In this document: positions 1-5,555 of the stretch, in pieces | Layout: each line of letters opens with the position of its first letter | How positions within the stretch are numbered: position 1 is the stretch's first letter | DNA from: an archaeon | GTDB taxonomy: Archaea; Asgardarchaeota; Hermodarchaeia; Hermodarchaeales; Hermodarchaeaceae | Direction of reading: 5' to 3' | Length of the DNA: 5,735 nucleotides | Assembly (NCBI GenBank): GCA_016550485.1 | Contig: JABXGV010000243.1 | Location: forward strand, 1 to 5,735 | The notes under the pieces: generated by a model | Database searches by the model: none | What the model was told of the DNA's origin: nothing | The model's input: the letters and a program-made list of their open reading frames with translations, nothing else | Made by a program: the position numbers and the translations under genes

Positions 1-394
1 CTTTCATCGACTTTCGTGCCGTGCGTACTAACATCGGAGAAAAAAGCTTTAGGAACCCGGTTATCTTCATATCCCACCGCAGAGCGAACTTTGTGCCTCC
101 ATCTATGGGGTCAAAGGACAGATTGTCTTCCATAACCCAAACCCTAGTGACTATATTTTTACTCCACCTCTTGTTTAACTCGTACTCTGTAACCTTTGCG
201 GTTGCCTTTACCCTAAGTCCCATCCGGTGGCTGATCCATCTAAATGTGGTCCCGATAGCCACCTGCCCTGGAGATGTCTGCTCTGCTTCTATTATAGCTG
301 ACTGCCACTTCGGCCAGCTCTTTACATTCGTTGTGTAAGCAAATACCTTATCGATCGGACACTTGATGTTAATACTTTCCTCGATTATTGCCAT
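1..394 (-). CDS. SRPBCC (START-like) family protein, 3' end cut by window edge
   Basis: Reading leftward from ATG at 394-392, the frame stays open for 131 codons and runs off the left edge. The start is fixed by a strong Shine-Dalgarno sequence (TAGGAGGTG on the minus strand, 407-399), 4 to 6 bases upstream. The protein begins MAIIEESINIKCPIDKVFAY, followed by TTNVKSWPKW near residues 21-30. This is the usual opening of SRPBCC/polyketide-cyclase-like proteins: first beta strand, 'P.d.VF.y' helix, then a 'W..W' segment. Later pieces, GTTFRW (48-53), VTEYELNKRW (68-77) and DPIDGGTKF (95-103), fit the later strands. Proteins of this type are usually about 140-150 residues, so only a short C-terminus is missing. 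The family binds hydrophobic ligands in a helix-grip cavity; the ligand here cannot be told. It is cytoplasmic by appearance, with no signal peptide. It is transcribed away from the cassette and is probably a host gene marking its boundary. Confidence 0.85.
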   Translation of the reverse strand, partial: MAIIEESINIKCPIDKVFAYTTNVKSWPKWQSAIIEAEQTSPGQVAIGTTFRWISHRMGLRVKATAKVTEYELNKRWSKNIVTRVWVMEDNLSFDPIDGGTKFALRWDMKITGFLKLFSPMLVRTARKSMK

Positions 395-437
395 CTGACA
401 CCTCCTAAACAACGCTTCGTTCACAGTTTCGATTGGT

Positions 438-466
438 AGTGTAGTCCTCATAGGCATTAATGTCAA
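438..466 (-). promoter_or_regulatory. Predicted sigma-70/A promoter for the leftward SRPBCC gene
   Basis: On the minus strand a perfect -35 box TTGACA (466-461) is followed by a 17-base spacer and TACACT (443-438), a 4/6 match to the -10 consensus. Transcription would start near 431, giving a leader of roughly 37 bases before the ATG at 394. The spacing is ideal and the position fits the gene. The assignment rests on consensus matching only. Confidence 0.55.
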
Positions 467-524
467 TACTCTGAAAAAAAAGTAATAAGTTGACGGAATG
501 TGTAATAACCACTAGACAAATCCT

Positions 525-548
525 ACTATTGACAGAGTTATCAATAGT
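525..548. repeat. Inverted repeat overlapping the -35 box, candidate operator
   Basis: ACTATTGA (525-532) is the exact reverse complement of TCAATAGT (541-548), separated by 8 bases; a further pair (C523/G550) matches after one mismatch. The dyad covers the -35 hexamer of the rightward promoter, the classic position for a repressor site. A second overlapping dyad, AACCACTA (507-514) with TAGTGGTT (545-552), shares its right arm, so the right arm can pair with either of two left arms. No regulator gene is visible in the window. An operator role is inferred from position and symmetry only. Confidence 0.4.
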
Positions 549-558
549 GGTTTATATT
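529..558 (+). promoter_or_regulatory. Predicted sigma-70/A promoter of the five-gene cluster
   Basis: A perfect -35 TTGACA (529-534) is followed by an 18-base spacer and TATATT (553-558), a 5/6 match to the -10 consensus. The predicted start of transcription is near 565, leaving a leader of about 110 bases before the first ATG at 675. The -35 box lies within an inverted repeat (525-548), so a bound repressor there would block RNA polymerase. A second possible -10 (TATAAT, 633-638) closer to the gene has no matching -35. Confidence 0.5.
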
Positions 559-674
559 ATAAGTCCAATGTGAATTAATCTACAAATAGTATATTGGTTA
601 GCAAGTAAGAATGAAAGAAGAGCACACTATAGTATAATATTGACAACAACCGAATATATCTTAGAGGTGGTGAC

Positions 675-875
675 ATGGGCTACAACGAAAAAGTTCTTGA
701 GAAAATCAGTGATAGGGAACAGCGGTCAGACGAAAGGATGTCCTTGTGGCAGAGCATTATCCAGTCATTCGAGCAAGAAGGAGCAGATGGGGTTGCAAGT
801 GAGTTGGTGGGTCTGATGGCCAAGATCCAAGAGAAATTTACTGCATTGCTGGAGAAGTTAGACGAGATGGCATAG
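675..875 (+). CDS. Small acidic helical protein of unknown function, first gene of cluster
   Basis: This is a 66-residue protein that I do not recognise. It is predicted to be almost entirely helical, with no membrane segment or signal peptide. It is acidic (14 Asp/Glu against 8 Lys/Arg). The C-terminal half (about residues 40-65) has regularly spaced hydrophobic residues (L44, L47, M48, I51, F55, L58, L59, L62) that suggest an amphipathic or coiled-coil helix for protein binding. The start is supported by a purine-rich AGAGGTGGTG just upstream (663-672). The stop codon lies 12 bases before the Rad50-like ATPase start, and the ATPase Shine-Dalgarno abuts that stop, so the two are likely co-translated. 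By position it could be a small partner of the ATPase, similar in placement to the middle or accessory component of three-gene ABC systems. That role is inference; its existence as a gene is supported by the ribosome site, spacing and codon frame. Confidence 0.75.
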   Translation: MGYNEKVLEKISDREQRSDERMSLWQSIIQSFEQEGADGVASELVGLMAKIQEKFTALLEKLDEMA

Positions 876-887
876 GGGAGGATAAAT

Positions 888-3062
888 ATGTTTGAACTTG
901 CTAGACTCAAGGTATTTGGCTTTCGAGGATTCGTTGGCGAACAAGAATTTACCTTTGACCGTCCAGTCACTCTACTGTGCGGAGAGAATCATCGCGGTAA
1001 GAGTAGCACTCTAAATGCTGTGGAATGGTGTCTCTTCGGAGAAGACTGCGTAGGCAAAAAAACCGGTATTAGGGAGCGTATAGGCTGGGAAATTACCAAC
1101 CGCTATTTACAGCAGGGGGAAGTAAGTGTCACAGCGGAGTTCGAGGGGCCTGAAGGGATATATAGGGTAGTACGAGAGCAGAGTGTTGGTAGGAAACGTG
1201 TGGCGCAAAAAGTAACCGTGCATCTTCCAGACGGAGCCCAGCTCGAAGATGATGACGCTGAAAATATGCTCTTCACACTATTTAGATCATCTTTCCAAGA
1301 TTTCATGACTGCTGTCTATCAACATCAGGAAGCAATTCGAGCTATTCTTACTCAGGAACCAAAGGAACGAAACGACGCGATCGATAGGCTTCTCGGCCTT
1401 TCGCCATACAGAGAAATTCTGAAGGGGATTACTGGGGCGAGACTTGAAGACATACTAAAGGGCATGGAAGGAAGTCGCGAAACACTACGAAAGCGTTGCG
1501 AGCAGGCTATTCGGACTTTGGACAATTTGATAAAAGAGGAAAGAGAGAAGGCTATCGCTGAGGGCATATCGGAGGAGACATTCACAGAACATGAGGCACT
1601 GAACCGCGCTGCGGGCATCGCTAAAGCAATTGAGTCCCTCGCAGAAGATCTGGGGACTGCCGATTTCAAGGCTACCGTACCGGTGACATTTAACGAGATT
1701 GCCGAGTTCCGGGAATGGGTGAAAATTCAGGCAGATGGAATGTGGACACAAGCACCCGATGTACTCAAGCAGGAAGCCTTGGCAATAGAACAACAGAAAC
1801 TGGTCACTCTCAAAGGGCAGTACGAAGAAGCTAAAGGTGCGGAATTAACAGCACAAGAAGAAAGAGACAAGTTCGTTAAGCAATTTGGGGATGAAGCAGC
1901 TTTGGTCAAAGCTGCCCAGAAAGAGCAGCAACAGATAGACGAGCTTGATGACAAGATATATAAGACGAACACTCGGGCAAGGTTGATCCAAGAAGCTGTA
2001 CGGTATTTGAAGGAGGTAGTGCCGGACATCGAGGGGGGACGGTGTCCATTATGTGGTGCTAACGCACCAAGTTTACTATCGCACTTAGAGACCGAGTGGG
2101 AACAGAAAGTTAAAGCACAGGTAGAGGAACTGGAGCAACAAAAGCGGGAGTGCCAGTCAAAACTCGAAGAATTTGACTCGTTAAAGGATAGACTTGGACT
2201 ACTGGAGAAGAATCTGGGAAAGGCTCATTCCAATTGCGATGACTGTCTCCGCTTAGTTGCTCAAACAATCGAACGAGAATTTCGGAAAGAAGAAGACGCA
2301 CAGGCTATTCTCAGCACACGACTTGAACAAATCGCACGAGAACAGAAGTCAATCGGCGAGGCTATATCTAAGAAGAGAACAAAAATTTCGGACCTATACG
2401 GCAACTTGGGGAAGTTAAGAACAATAGACGAGATCTTGAAATATCAGCAAAAAAGAACCGTAATTGAGCACATATGGGAAACAAAAGAATTCCTCGAACT
2501 TGAAAAATCATTAAACGAAGCTTCGCAATTTGTAGAGGATGTTAGAGCACTTAAAGTTGATCTAGCAGAAGCATCACTAGAGGAGGCAGAAAGCAGGATA
2601 CATTCAGCACAACAGGCTTTGGATAAATACTTTTGCGCCATAGTTAAACATCCGACCATACCCGGGCTCGTGATGGAGGTAGCTGAAGACAGCCGAACCG
2701 GACTAAATTCTTATAGTTTTAAGAGTAAGGATGGCACAGATCCAACACCTATCCTTAGCCAGGGTGACCTAAATTGTTTAGCTCTCTCCCTTTTCTTGGG
2801 GCTATCGGAAGCAACAGTTGACTCGCAACGTTTTGCCTTCCTCATACTGGATGATCCAACTCAGAGTCTTGGTCCGGAAATGAAACGCGAACTCGTTAGC
2901 GTGCTTGAGGACATTGCGAACCGCCGGAAACTTGTCATCGCCACGCCTGACTTGGAATTTAAAAACCTTCTTACAACTCATATTACAAAAATCAAGGCTA
3001 TATATGACTTCACTGATTGGACTGATAAGGACGGACCTCAAGTCGTAAGGACTACGTTATAA
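888..3062 (+). CDS. Rad50/SMC-like ABC ATPase with CPxC zinc hook
   Basis: This 724-residue protein has a split ABC ATPase head and a central coiled coil. The N-terminal lobe opens FELARLKVFGFRGF and carries Walker A GENHRGKSS (32-40); a Q-loop-like YQHQEAIRAIL (144-154) leads into the Rad50-type 'ER..id.LLGL..Y' segment (160-174). Charged helices run from about 180 to 380, then CPLCG (386-390) forms a Rad50-style hook motif, and a return helix spans about 400-580. The C-terminal lobe has an ABC signature-like LSQGDLNCLALSL (623-635) and Walker B FLILDDP (651-657). Oddities: a second CxxC (450-453), Gly662 where the D-loop usually has Asp, and no His at the switch (IATPD, 684-688). It is much shorter than SbcC or eukaryotic Rad50, and similar in size to Lamassu LmuB-type defence ATPases. 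The start is fixed by GGGAGGA (876-882). Its TAA overlaps the ATG of the nuclease gene, implying translational coupling. Inferred role: sensing DNA ends or structures and licensing the nuclease. Confidence 0.9.
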   Translation: MFELARLKVFGFRGFVGEQEFTFDRPVTLLCGENHRGKSSTLNAVEWCLFGEDCVGKKTGIRERIGWEITNRYLQQGEVSVTAEFEGPEGIYRVVREQSVGRKRVAQKVTVHLPDGAQLEDDDAENMLFTLFRSSFQDFMTAVYQHQEAIRAILTQEPKERNDAIDRLLGLSPYREILKGITGARLEDILKGMEGSRETLRKRCEQAIRTLDNLIKEEREKAIAEGISEETFTEHEALNRAAGIAKAIESLAEDLGTADFKATVPVTFNEIAEFREWVKIQADGMWTQAPDVLKQEALAIEQQKLVTLKGQYEEAKGAELTAQEERDKFVKQFGDEAALVKAAQKEQQQIDELDDKIYKTNTRARLIQEAVRYLKEVVPDIEGGRCPLCGANAPSLLSHLETEWEQKVKAQVEELEQQKRECQSKLEEFDSLKDRLGLLEKNLGKAHSNCDDCLRLVAQTIEREFRKEEDAQAILSTRLEQIAREQKSIGEAISKKRTKISDLYGNLGKLRTIDEILKYQQKRTVIEHIWETKEFLELEKSLNEASQFVEDVRALKVDLAEASLEEAESRIHSAQQALDKYFCAIVKHPTIPGLVMEVAEDSRTGLNSYSFKSKDGTDPTPILSQGDLNCLALSLFLGLSEATVDSQRFAFLILDDPTQSLGPEMKRELVSVLEDIANRRKLVIATPDLEFKNLLTTHITKIKAIYDFTDWTDKDGPQVVRTTL

Positions 3063-3577
3063 TGAACACCAACACTTTTCAGTATTTGCAGCAGATCCGA
3101 GATAAATTCGGTCCAGGGATTTTTGGGAAAATCGCGCAAAAGCTGTTGGCTCTTGCCTTTTACGAGGCTGGATTCTACCATATTGTTGAACGCGGGGTTC
3201 AGGGCGTTGATATAGATGCAGCGACGGAAGATATTACCCGTTATGCACTAGAGGTTAAGACTACCAAAGGACAGAGTGTCCCGGTTTCCAAGGAAAACAT
3301 AGGGGCTCTAAAAGACCGAGCAAGGGACGGGTATATGCCACTGCTGGCTGTACTTCGAATGCAGATGTTTGAAGACTGGCTATTTGCGGCTGTTCCTCTT
3401 GAACGGTTACGCCCTGGATCTGTAGCCTTGAGTAGGTTACGCTCATACCGCCTAGCCGGCCTAGAAGCGTCCATCCGCCCCAAATTCGAGAAAATCGTAA
3501 ACGAGCATTGGAGTAACATTTTCGCAAGAGGAGAGCATTATCTAATACAGGTCCTTAGAGATAAAAACAGAGCATAG
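3062..3577 (+). CDS. Hjc-like PD-(D/E)XK nuclease
   Basis: This 171-residue protein resembles archaeal Holliday junction resolvase Hjc and Mrr-type restriction endonuclease domains. The core runs from a first helix FGKIAQKLLALAFYEAGF (21-38) to GVQGVDIDA (45-53) and then ALEVKTTKGQSVPVSKENI (62-80). This gives the catalytic pattern D50 (or D52), E64-V-K66, followed by the 'sv.vskeni..L' helix typical of Hjc. LLAVLRMQMFEDWLFAAVPLERL (94-116) matches the last core strands. A C-terminal extension (about 118-171) has no motif I recognise. The acidic residue normally on helix 1 of Hjc appears to be Gln26, with Glu35 a possible substitute. The ATG shares one base with the upstream stop (TAATG). The only Shine-Dalgarno is a modest AAGGA (3047-3051) about 10 bases away, so translation probably depends on the ATPase gene. 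Inferred role: metal-dependent cleavage of DNA, perhaps branched DNA, controlled by the Rad50-like partner. It could instead be an ordinary restriction-type nuclease effector. Confidence 0.8.
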   Translation: MNTNTFQYLQQIRDKFGPGIFGKIAQKLLALAFYEAGFYHIVERGVQGVDIDAATEDITRYALEVKTTKGQSVPVSKENIGALKDRARDGYMPLLAVLRMQMFEDWLFAAVPLERLRPGSVALSRLRSYRLAGLEASIRPKFEKIVNEHWSNIFARGEHYLIQVLRDKNRA

Positions 3578-3683
3578 TAGCTAGTAATTATTCCGATTAT
3601 TGGGCAGGCTCTTTCTTTTATACAATCGACAAGATAAGGTCTTCGCTGGACTTAGGAATTAAAACCATAAAAGGAGGTCTGAG
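3578..3683 (+). other. 106-base gap between the two gene groups, weak promoter candidate
   Basis: This is the longest gap inside the cluster. It has no clear hairpin plus T-tract terminator, so read-through from upstream is possible. A weak internal promoter can be drawn: TTGGGC (3600-3605), a short 15-base spacer, and TACAAT (3621-3626, 5/6 match to the -10 consensus). The short spacer and poor -35 make this doubtful. The last part holds the strong ribosome binding site of the RadA-like gene. Confidence 0.3.
3671..3678 (+). promoter_or_regulatory. Near-perfect ribosome binding site of the RadA-like gene
   Basis: AAGGAGGT matches the anti-Shine-Dalgarno end of 16S rRNA over its whole length and lies 5 bases before ATG 3684. 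It fixes the start codon. It also suggests strong, independent initiation, unlike the coupled nuclease gene upstream. Confidence 0.8.
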
Positions 3684-4949
3684 ATGCCAAAAATTAGCGA
3701 ACTTGAGGACAAAGGACGCGAGGGATTACATCTTTCGAACCTACCCTGGCTCACGAAAGCCATTGGTTTTAACTTAATAAAAGGCGGGCTTTATCTCTTG
3801 GCCGGCGAACCCGGAATTGGCAAGACTACTTTAGCTCTCCAAATACTAGGGGACCTGGCTGGGCAGTGTGTGAAAGTACTATATGTACCAACCGAACAAA
3901 GCTTGAGTGATGTGAAACGAGTGGCGGACCGGATTTATGGTTTAATGGATAACGGAATGCGATCTTCCATAAATGATAACCTCTTCATAGATACGATAGA
4001 TGATTTGTCAATGTTACCTTGGTTACTCAATCACAGAATTCTACCTTCCGGAATGGAATACCACGGTTGTGAAGTTGTGGTAATAGATTCGCTTCAGGGT
4101 GGAGGATTGACAACCGGAGTCGGCACGAAATACAAAGCCTTGCTCGATTTTGCTGACACTTCTAAGGGTGCTGGGATTACCTGCCTTTTTGTTAACCATG
4201 TAACAAAGAGTGGAGAAATAGCTGGCCCAAAGGCTCTTGAACACTCCGTTGACTGCATTATTTACATCAGGAAGGCATTCCGTTTAAGACCGCTTTTCGT
4301 TCCAAAGAATAGGTTCGGTCCGTCAACTCTCGATCCTATCGTCCTGATTATGGAAGCACAGGGTCTTGAAGAATCACCACATGTGGCTGCTGAAGCAAGT
4401 ACAGTAGTCGGCTATAGCGGTATTGGTGAAGAATTTGCTGAGGCTCAAGCTTCTGTGACAATCCCAAGATACGGCTCTCGTCCAGGTCTGAGCGCGCCAT
4501 TCCTCCCTTCCAAGAAGATTCAGCAATTGTTGAAGGTCTTAGCCACTCTCAAAGATATTGACGTGGTTGACCTCTCATATGATGTCAGCTGTTATATCCC
4601 TGGCCGCCACGGCTACGCATCAGTACTTGACTTACCCATTATCGTTTCGCTTCTTAGTTCCTACCTTCACCAACCGGTAGATAGCCAGACTCTCTTTGTA
4701 GGAGAAGTGGATCTTACAAAACAGGTTCGACCACCAGAGAGAACATATTTAGCTGGTCTAGCGGAACTCATTGTCGGCTCGGGACTAAGAACAATAAAGC
4801 GAATCTACCTGAGTCAGAAGGTAGCCAGTGAGTTTGGAGAAATGGAGCCGGAAGAAGGCAGGCATAAAGTTGGCGACGTTGTTGAAGTTCGTGGTGTGAA
4901 AGACATAGATTCACTAGTCATTGATCTGTGGCCTTCACTCACGAAGTAG
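3684..4949 (+). CDS. RadA/Sms-like ATPase lacking the N-terminal zinc finger
   Basis: This 421-residue protein has the two-domain plan of bacterial RadA (Sms), the branch-migration helicase of homologous recombination. The RecA-like domain has Walker A GEPGIGKTT (41-49), LYVPTEQS (66-73, matching the RadA 'LYvSGEES' region), Walker B VVVIDSLQ (131-138), the 'NHVTKSGEIAGPKALEHSVD' block (171-190) and the RadA hallmark KNRFG (208-212). The C-terminal part is the Lon-protease-like domain: VDLSYDVSCYIPG (295-307), LDLPIIVSLLSSYLHQPVD (315-333) and VGEVDLTKQVRP (339-350). The family's N-terminal four-cysteine zinc finger is absent: Walker A begins at residue 41, and no CxxC is present. A short tail (about 380-421) follows the Lon-like domain. 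It is therefore a divergent RadA paralogue rather than the housekeeping copy; I give no symbol for that reason. It sits 37 bases before the HNH gene, and the two probably form a pair. Inferred role: ATP-driven unwinding or branch migration of DNA intermediates. Confidence 0.9.
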   Translation: MPKISELEDKGREGLHLSNLPWLTKAIGFNLIKGGLYLLAGEPGIGKTTLALQILGDLAGQCVKVLYVPTEQSLSDVKRVADRIYGLMDNGMRSSINDNLFIDTIDDLSMLPWLLNHRILPSGMEYHGCEVVVIDSLQGGGLTTGVGTKYKALLDFADTSKGAGITCLFVNHVTKSGEIAGPKALEHSVDCIIYIRKAFRLRPLFVPKNRFGPSTLDPIVLIMEAQGLEESPHVAAEASTVVGYSGIGEEFAEAQASVTIPRYGSRPGLSAPFLPSKKIQQLLKVLATLKDIDVVDLSYDVSCYIPGRHGYASVLDLPIIVSLLSSYLHQPVDSQTLFVGEVDLTKQVRPPERTYLAGLAELIVGSGLRTIKRIYLSQKVASEFGEMEPEEGRHKVGDVVEVRGVKDIDSLVIDLWPSLTK

Positions 4950-4971
4950 GGTAGAAAATTAGTTGATGAGC

Positions 4972-4979
4972 GGAGGAGG
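4972..4979 (+). promoter_or_regulatory. Ribosome binding site of the HNH gene
   Basis: GGAGGAGG lies 7 bases before ATG 4987 and decides that start. An upstream ATG at 4966 opens only a six-codon frame that stops at TAA 4984-4986, just before the true start. Confidence 0.7.
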
Positions 4980-4986
4980 ACTCTAA

Positions 4987-5490
4987 ATGCCACCAGCCTA
5001 TATTCCCCGAAAGGTTGAGGACATTATCTTTTATTACTACGCGAAGTTGGTTATTGCACCGGCCTCAGGATTTAGTGGTAACTATGCATTCATAATCGAC
5101 GCATATAAGCGTTTGAAATCTGGTGAGGCCCGAATGTCAGACTACGAACGGGAGTTATGGTACATTGCTAGCACTCCAGGTGTCTGTGCCTTTTGTGGGT
5201 CTACGTGTGCCAAGCCTGTTACGACGCACGTGGTAGCAAGATCTACCGGTGTTAAACCGGGTATGCACAACATAGTCTACGCTTGCCAAGGATGCGTTGC
5301 TTCCAAAGGTGAGAGCGATTTTATAGAGTGGTGGTGTAGCGATTTGCAGAAGCCTCGTGACGCACTGCCTCGTGTGCCTTTAGGCCTATACCTCAAAATT
5401 GCCTACGAGTTGCATAAGATAAATTTTACTTTAAGACGATCTTGCAAAGGCTTGGAAGAACTCTTAGCAATATCGAAGCCCCTGAAATGA
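4987..5490 (+). CDS. HNH-fold (zinc-bound) protein with altered metal ligands
   Basis: This 167-residue protein has an HNH/McrA-type core: CAFC (67-70), TTHVVARS (79-86), HNIVYAC (94-100), QGCVASKGESDFIEWW (101-116). The four cysteines C67, C70, C100 and C103 form the structural zinc site of C4-type HNH domains. The usual pattern is C..C, DH, N, C..C[NH]..K. Here the catalytic His (H81) and central Asn (N95) are kept, but the Asp before the His is Thr80 and the residue after the last Cys is Val104. Both are usual metal-ligand positions, so cleavage activity is uncertain. An N-terminal helical region (1-60) and a C-terminal region rich in Leu and basic residues (130-167) flank the core without motifs I recognise. 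The gene ends in tandem stops (TGA then TAA). It follows the RadA-like gene by 37 bases and is likely its functional partner. It could be a nuclease with an unusual active site or a DNA-binding subunit. Confidence 0.75.
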   Translation: MPPAYIPRKVEDIIFYYYAKLVIAPASGFSGNYAFIIDAYKRLKSGEARMSDYERELWYIASTPGVCAFCGSTCAKPVTTHVVARSTGVKPGMHNIVYACQGCVASKGESDFIEWWCSDLQKPRDALPRVPLGLYLKIAYELHKINFTLRRSCKGLEELLAISKPLK

Positions 5491-5555
5491 TAATGCCGGG
5501 AGAGTATTAACAGTTGTTGTATTGCTACTAGAGGAGAAGAATACATAATAGATAA
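5491..5555 (+). other. Short intergenic stretch after the HNH gene
   Basis: There is no gene here. In-frame stops are scattered in all forward frames. A Shine-Dalgarno-like AGAGGAGAAG lies at 5530-5539, but no ATG, GTG or TTG follows at normal spacing. No intrinsic terminator is visible. Confidence 0.4.

Larger units (their letters stand above)
395..674. other. AT-rich divergent intergenic region
   Basis: This 280-base stretch separates the leftward SRPBCC gene from the rightward five-gene cluster. It is visibly richer in A and T than the flanking genes and has no credible coding frame. It holds two divergent promoter candidates whose -35 boxes are about 62 bases apart (461-466 and 529-534), an 8-base inverted repeat with an 8-base loop (525-548), and three copies of TATTGACA: 468-461 on the minus strand, and 527-534 and 638-645 on the plus strand. 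An isolated perfect TATAAT (633-638) sits just before the third copy but lacks a good -35 box. No tRNA or intrinsic terminator is visible. Confidence 0.7.

Noticed and set aside
21..338. Forward 105-codon open frame at the left end
   Set aside because: It lies antisense to the SRPBCC gene, which has family-typical motifs and a strong ribosome site; the forward frame has no ribosome site and an implausible protein.
633..638. Perfect TATAAT as a main promoter
   Set aside because: No -35-like hexamer lies 16-18 bases upstream and there is no extended -10 TG. It is kept only as a side remark.
1352..1793. Long minus-strand open frames inside the ATPase gene
   Set aside because: They are serine- and leucine-rich shadows of the coiled-coil codons on the plus strand, without ribosome sites or motifs.
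888..3062. RloC-type anticodon nuclease
   Set aside because: RloC also has a zinc-hook Rad50-like body, but it carries an added anticodon nuclease domain; here the protein ends soon after the ATPase head and no such domain is visible.
675..3577. Direct assignment to Lamassu or Septu
   Set aside because: The gene logic is similar, but I cannot confirm LmuA/LmuC or PtuA/PtuB identity from motifs alone, and the RadA-like and HNH genes do not fit the standard layouts.
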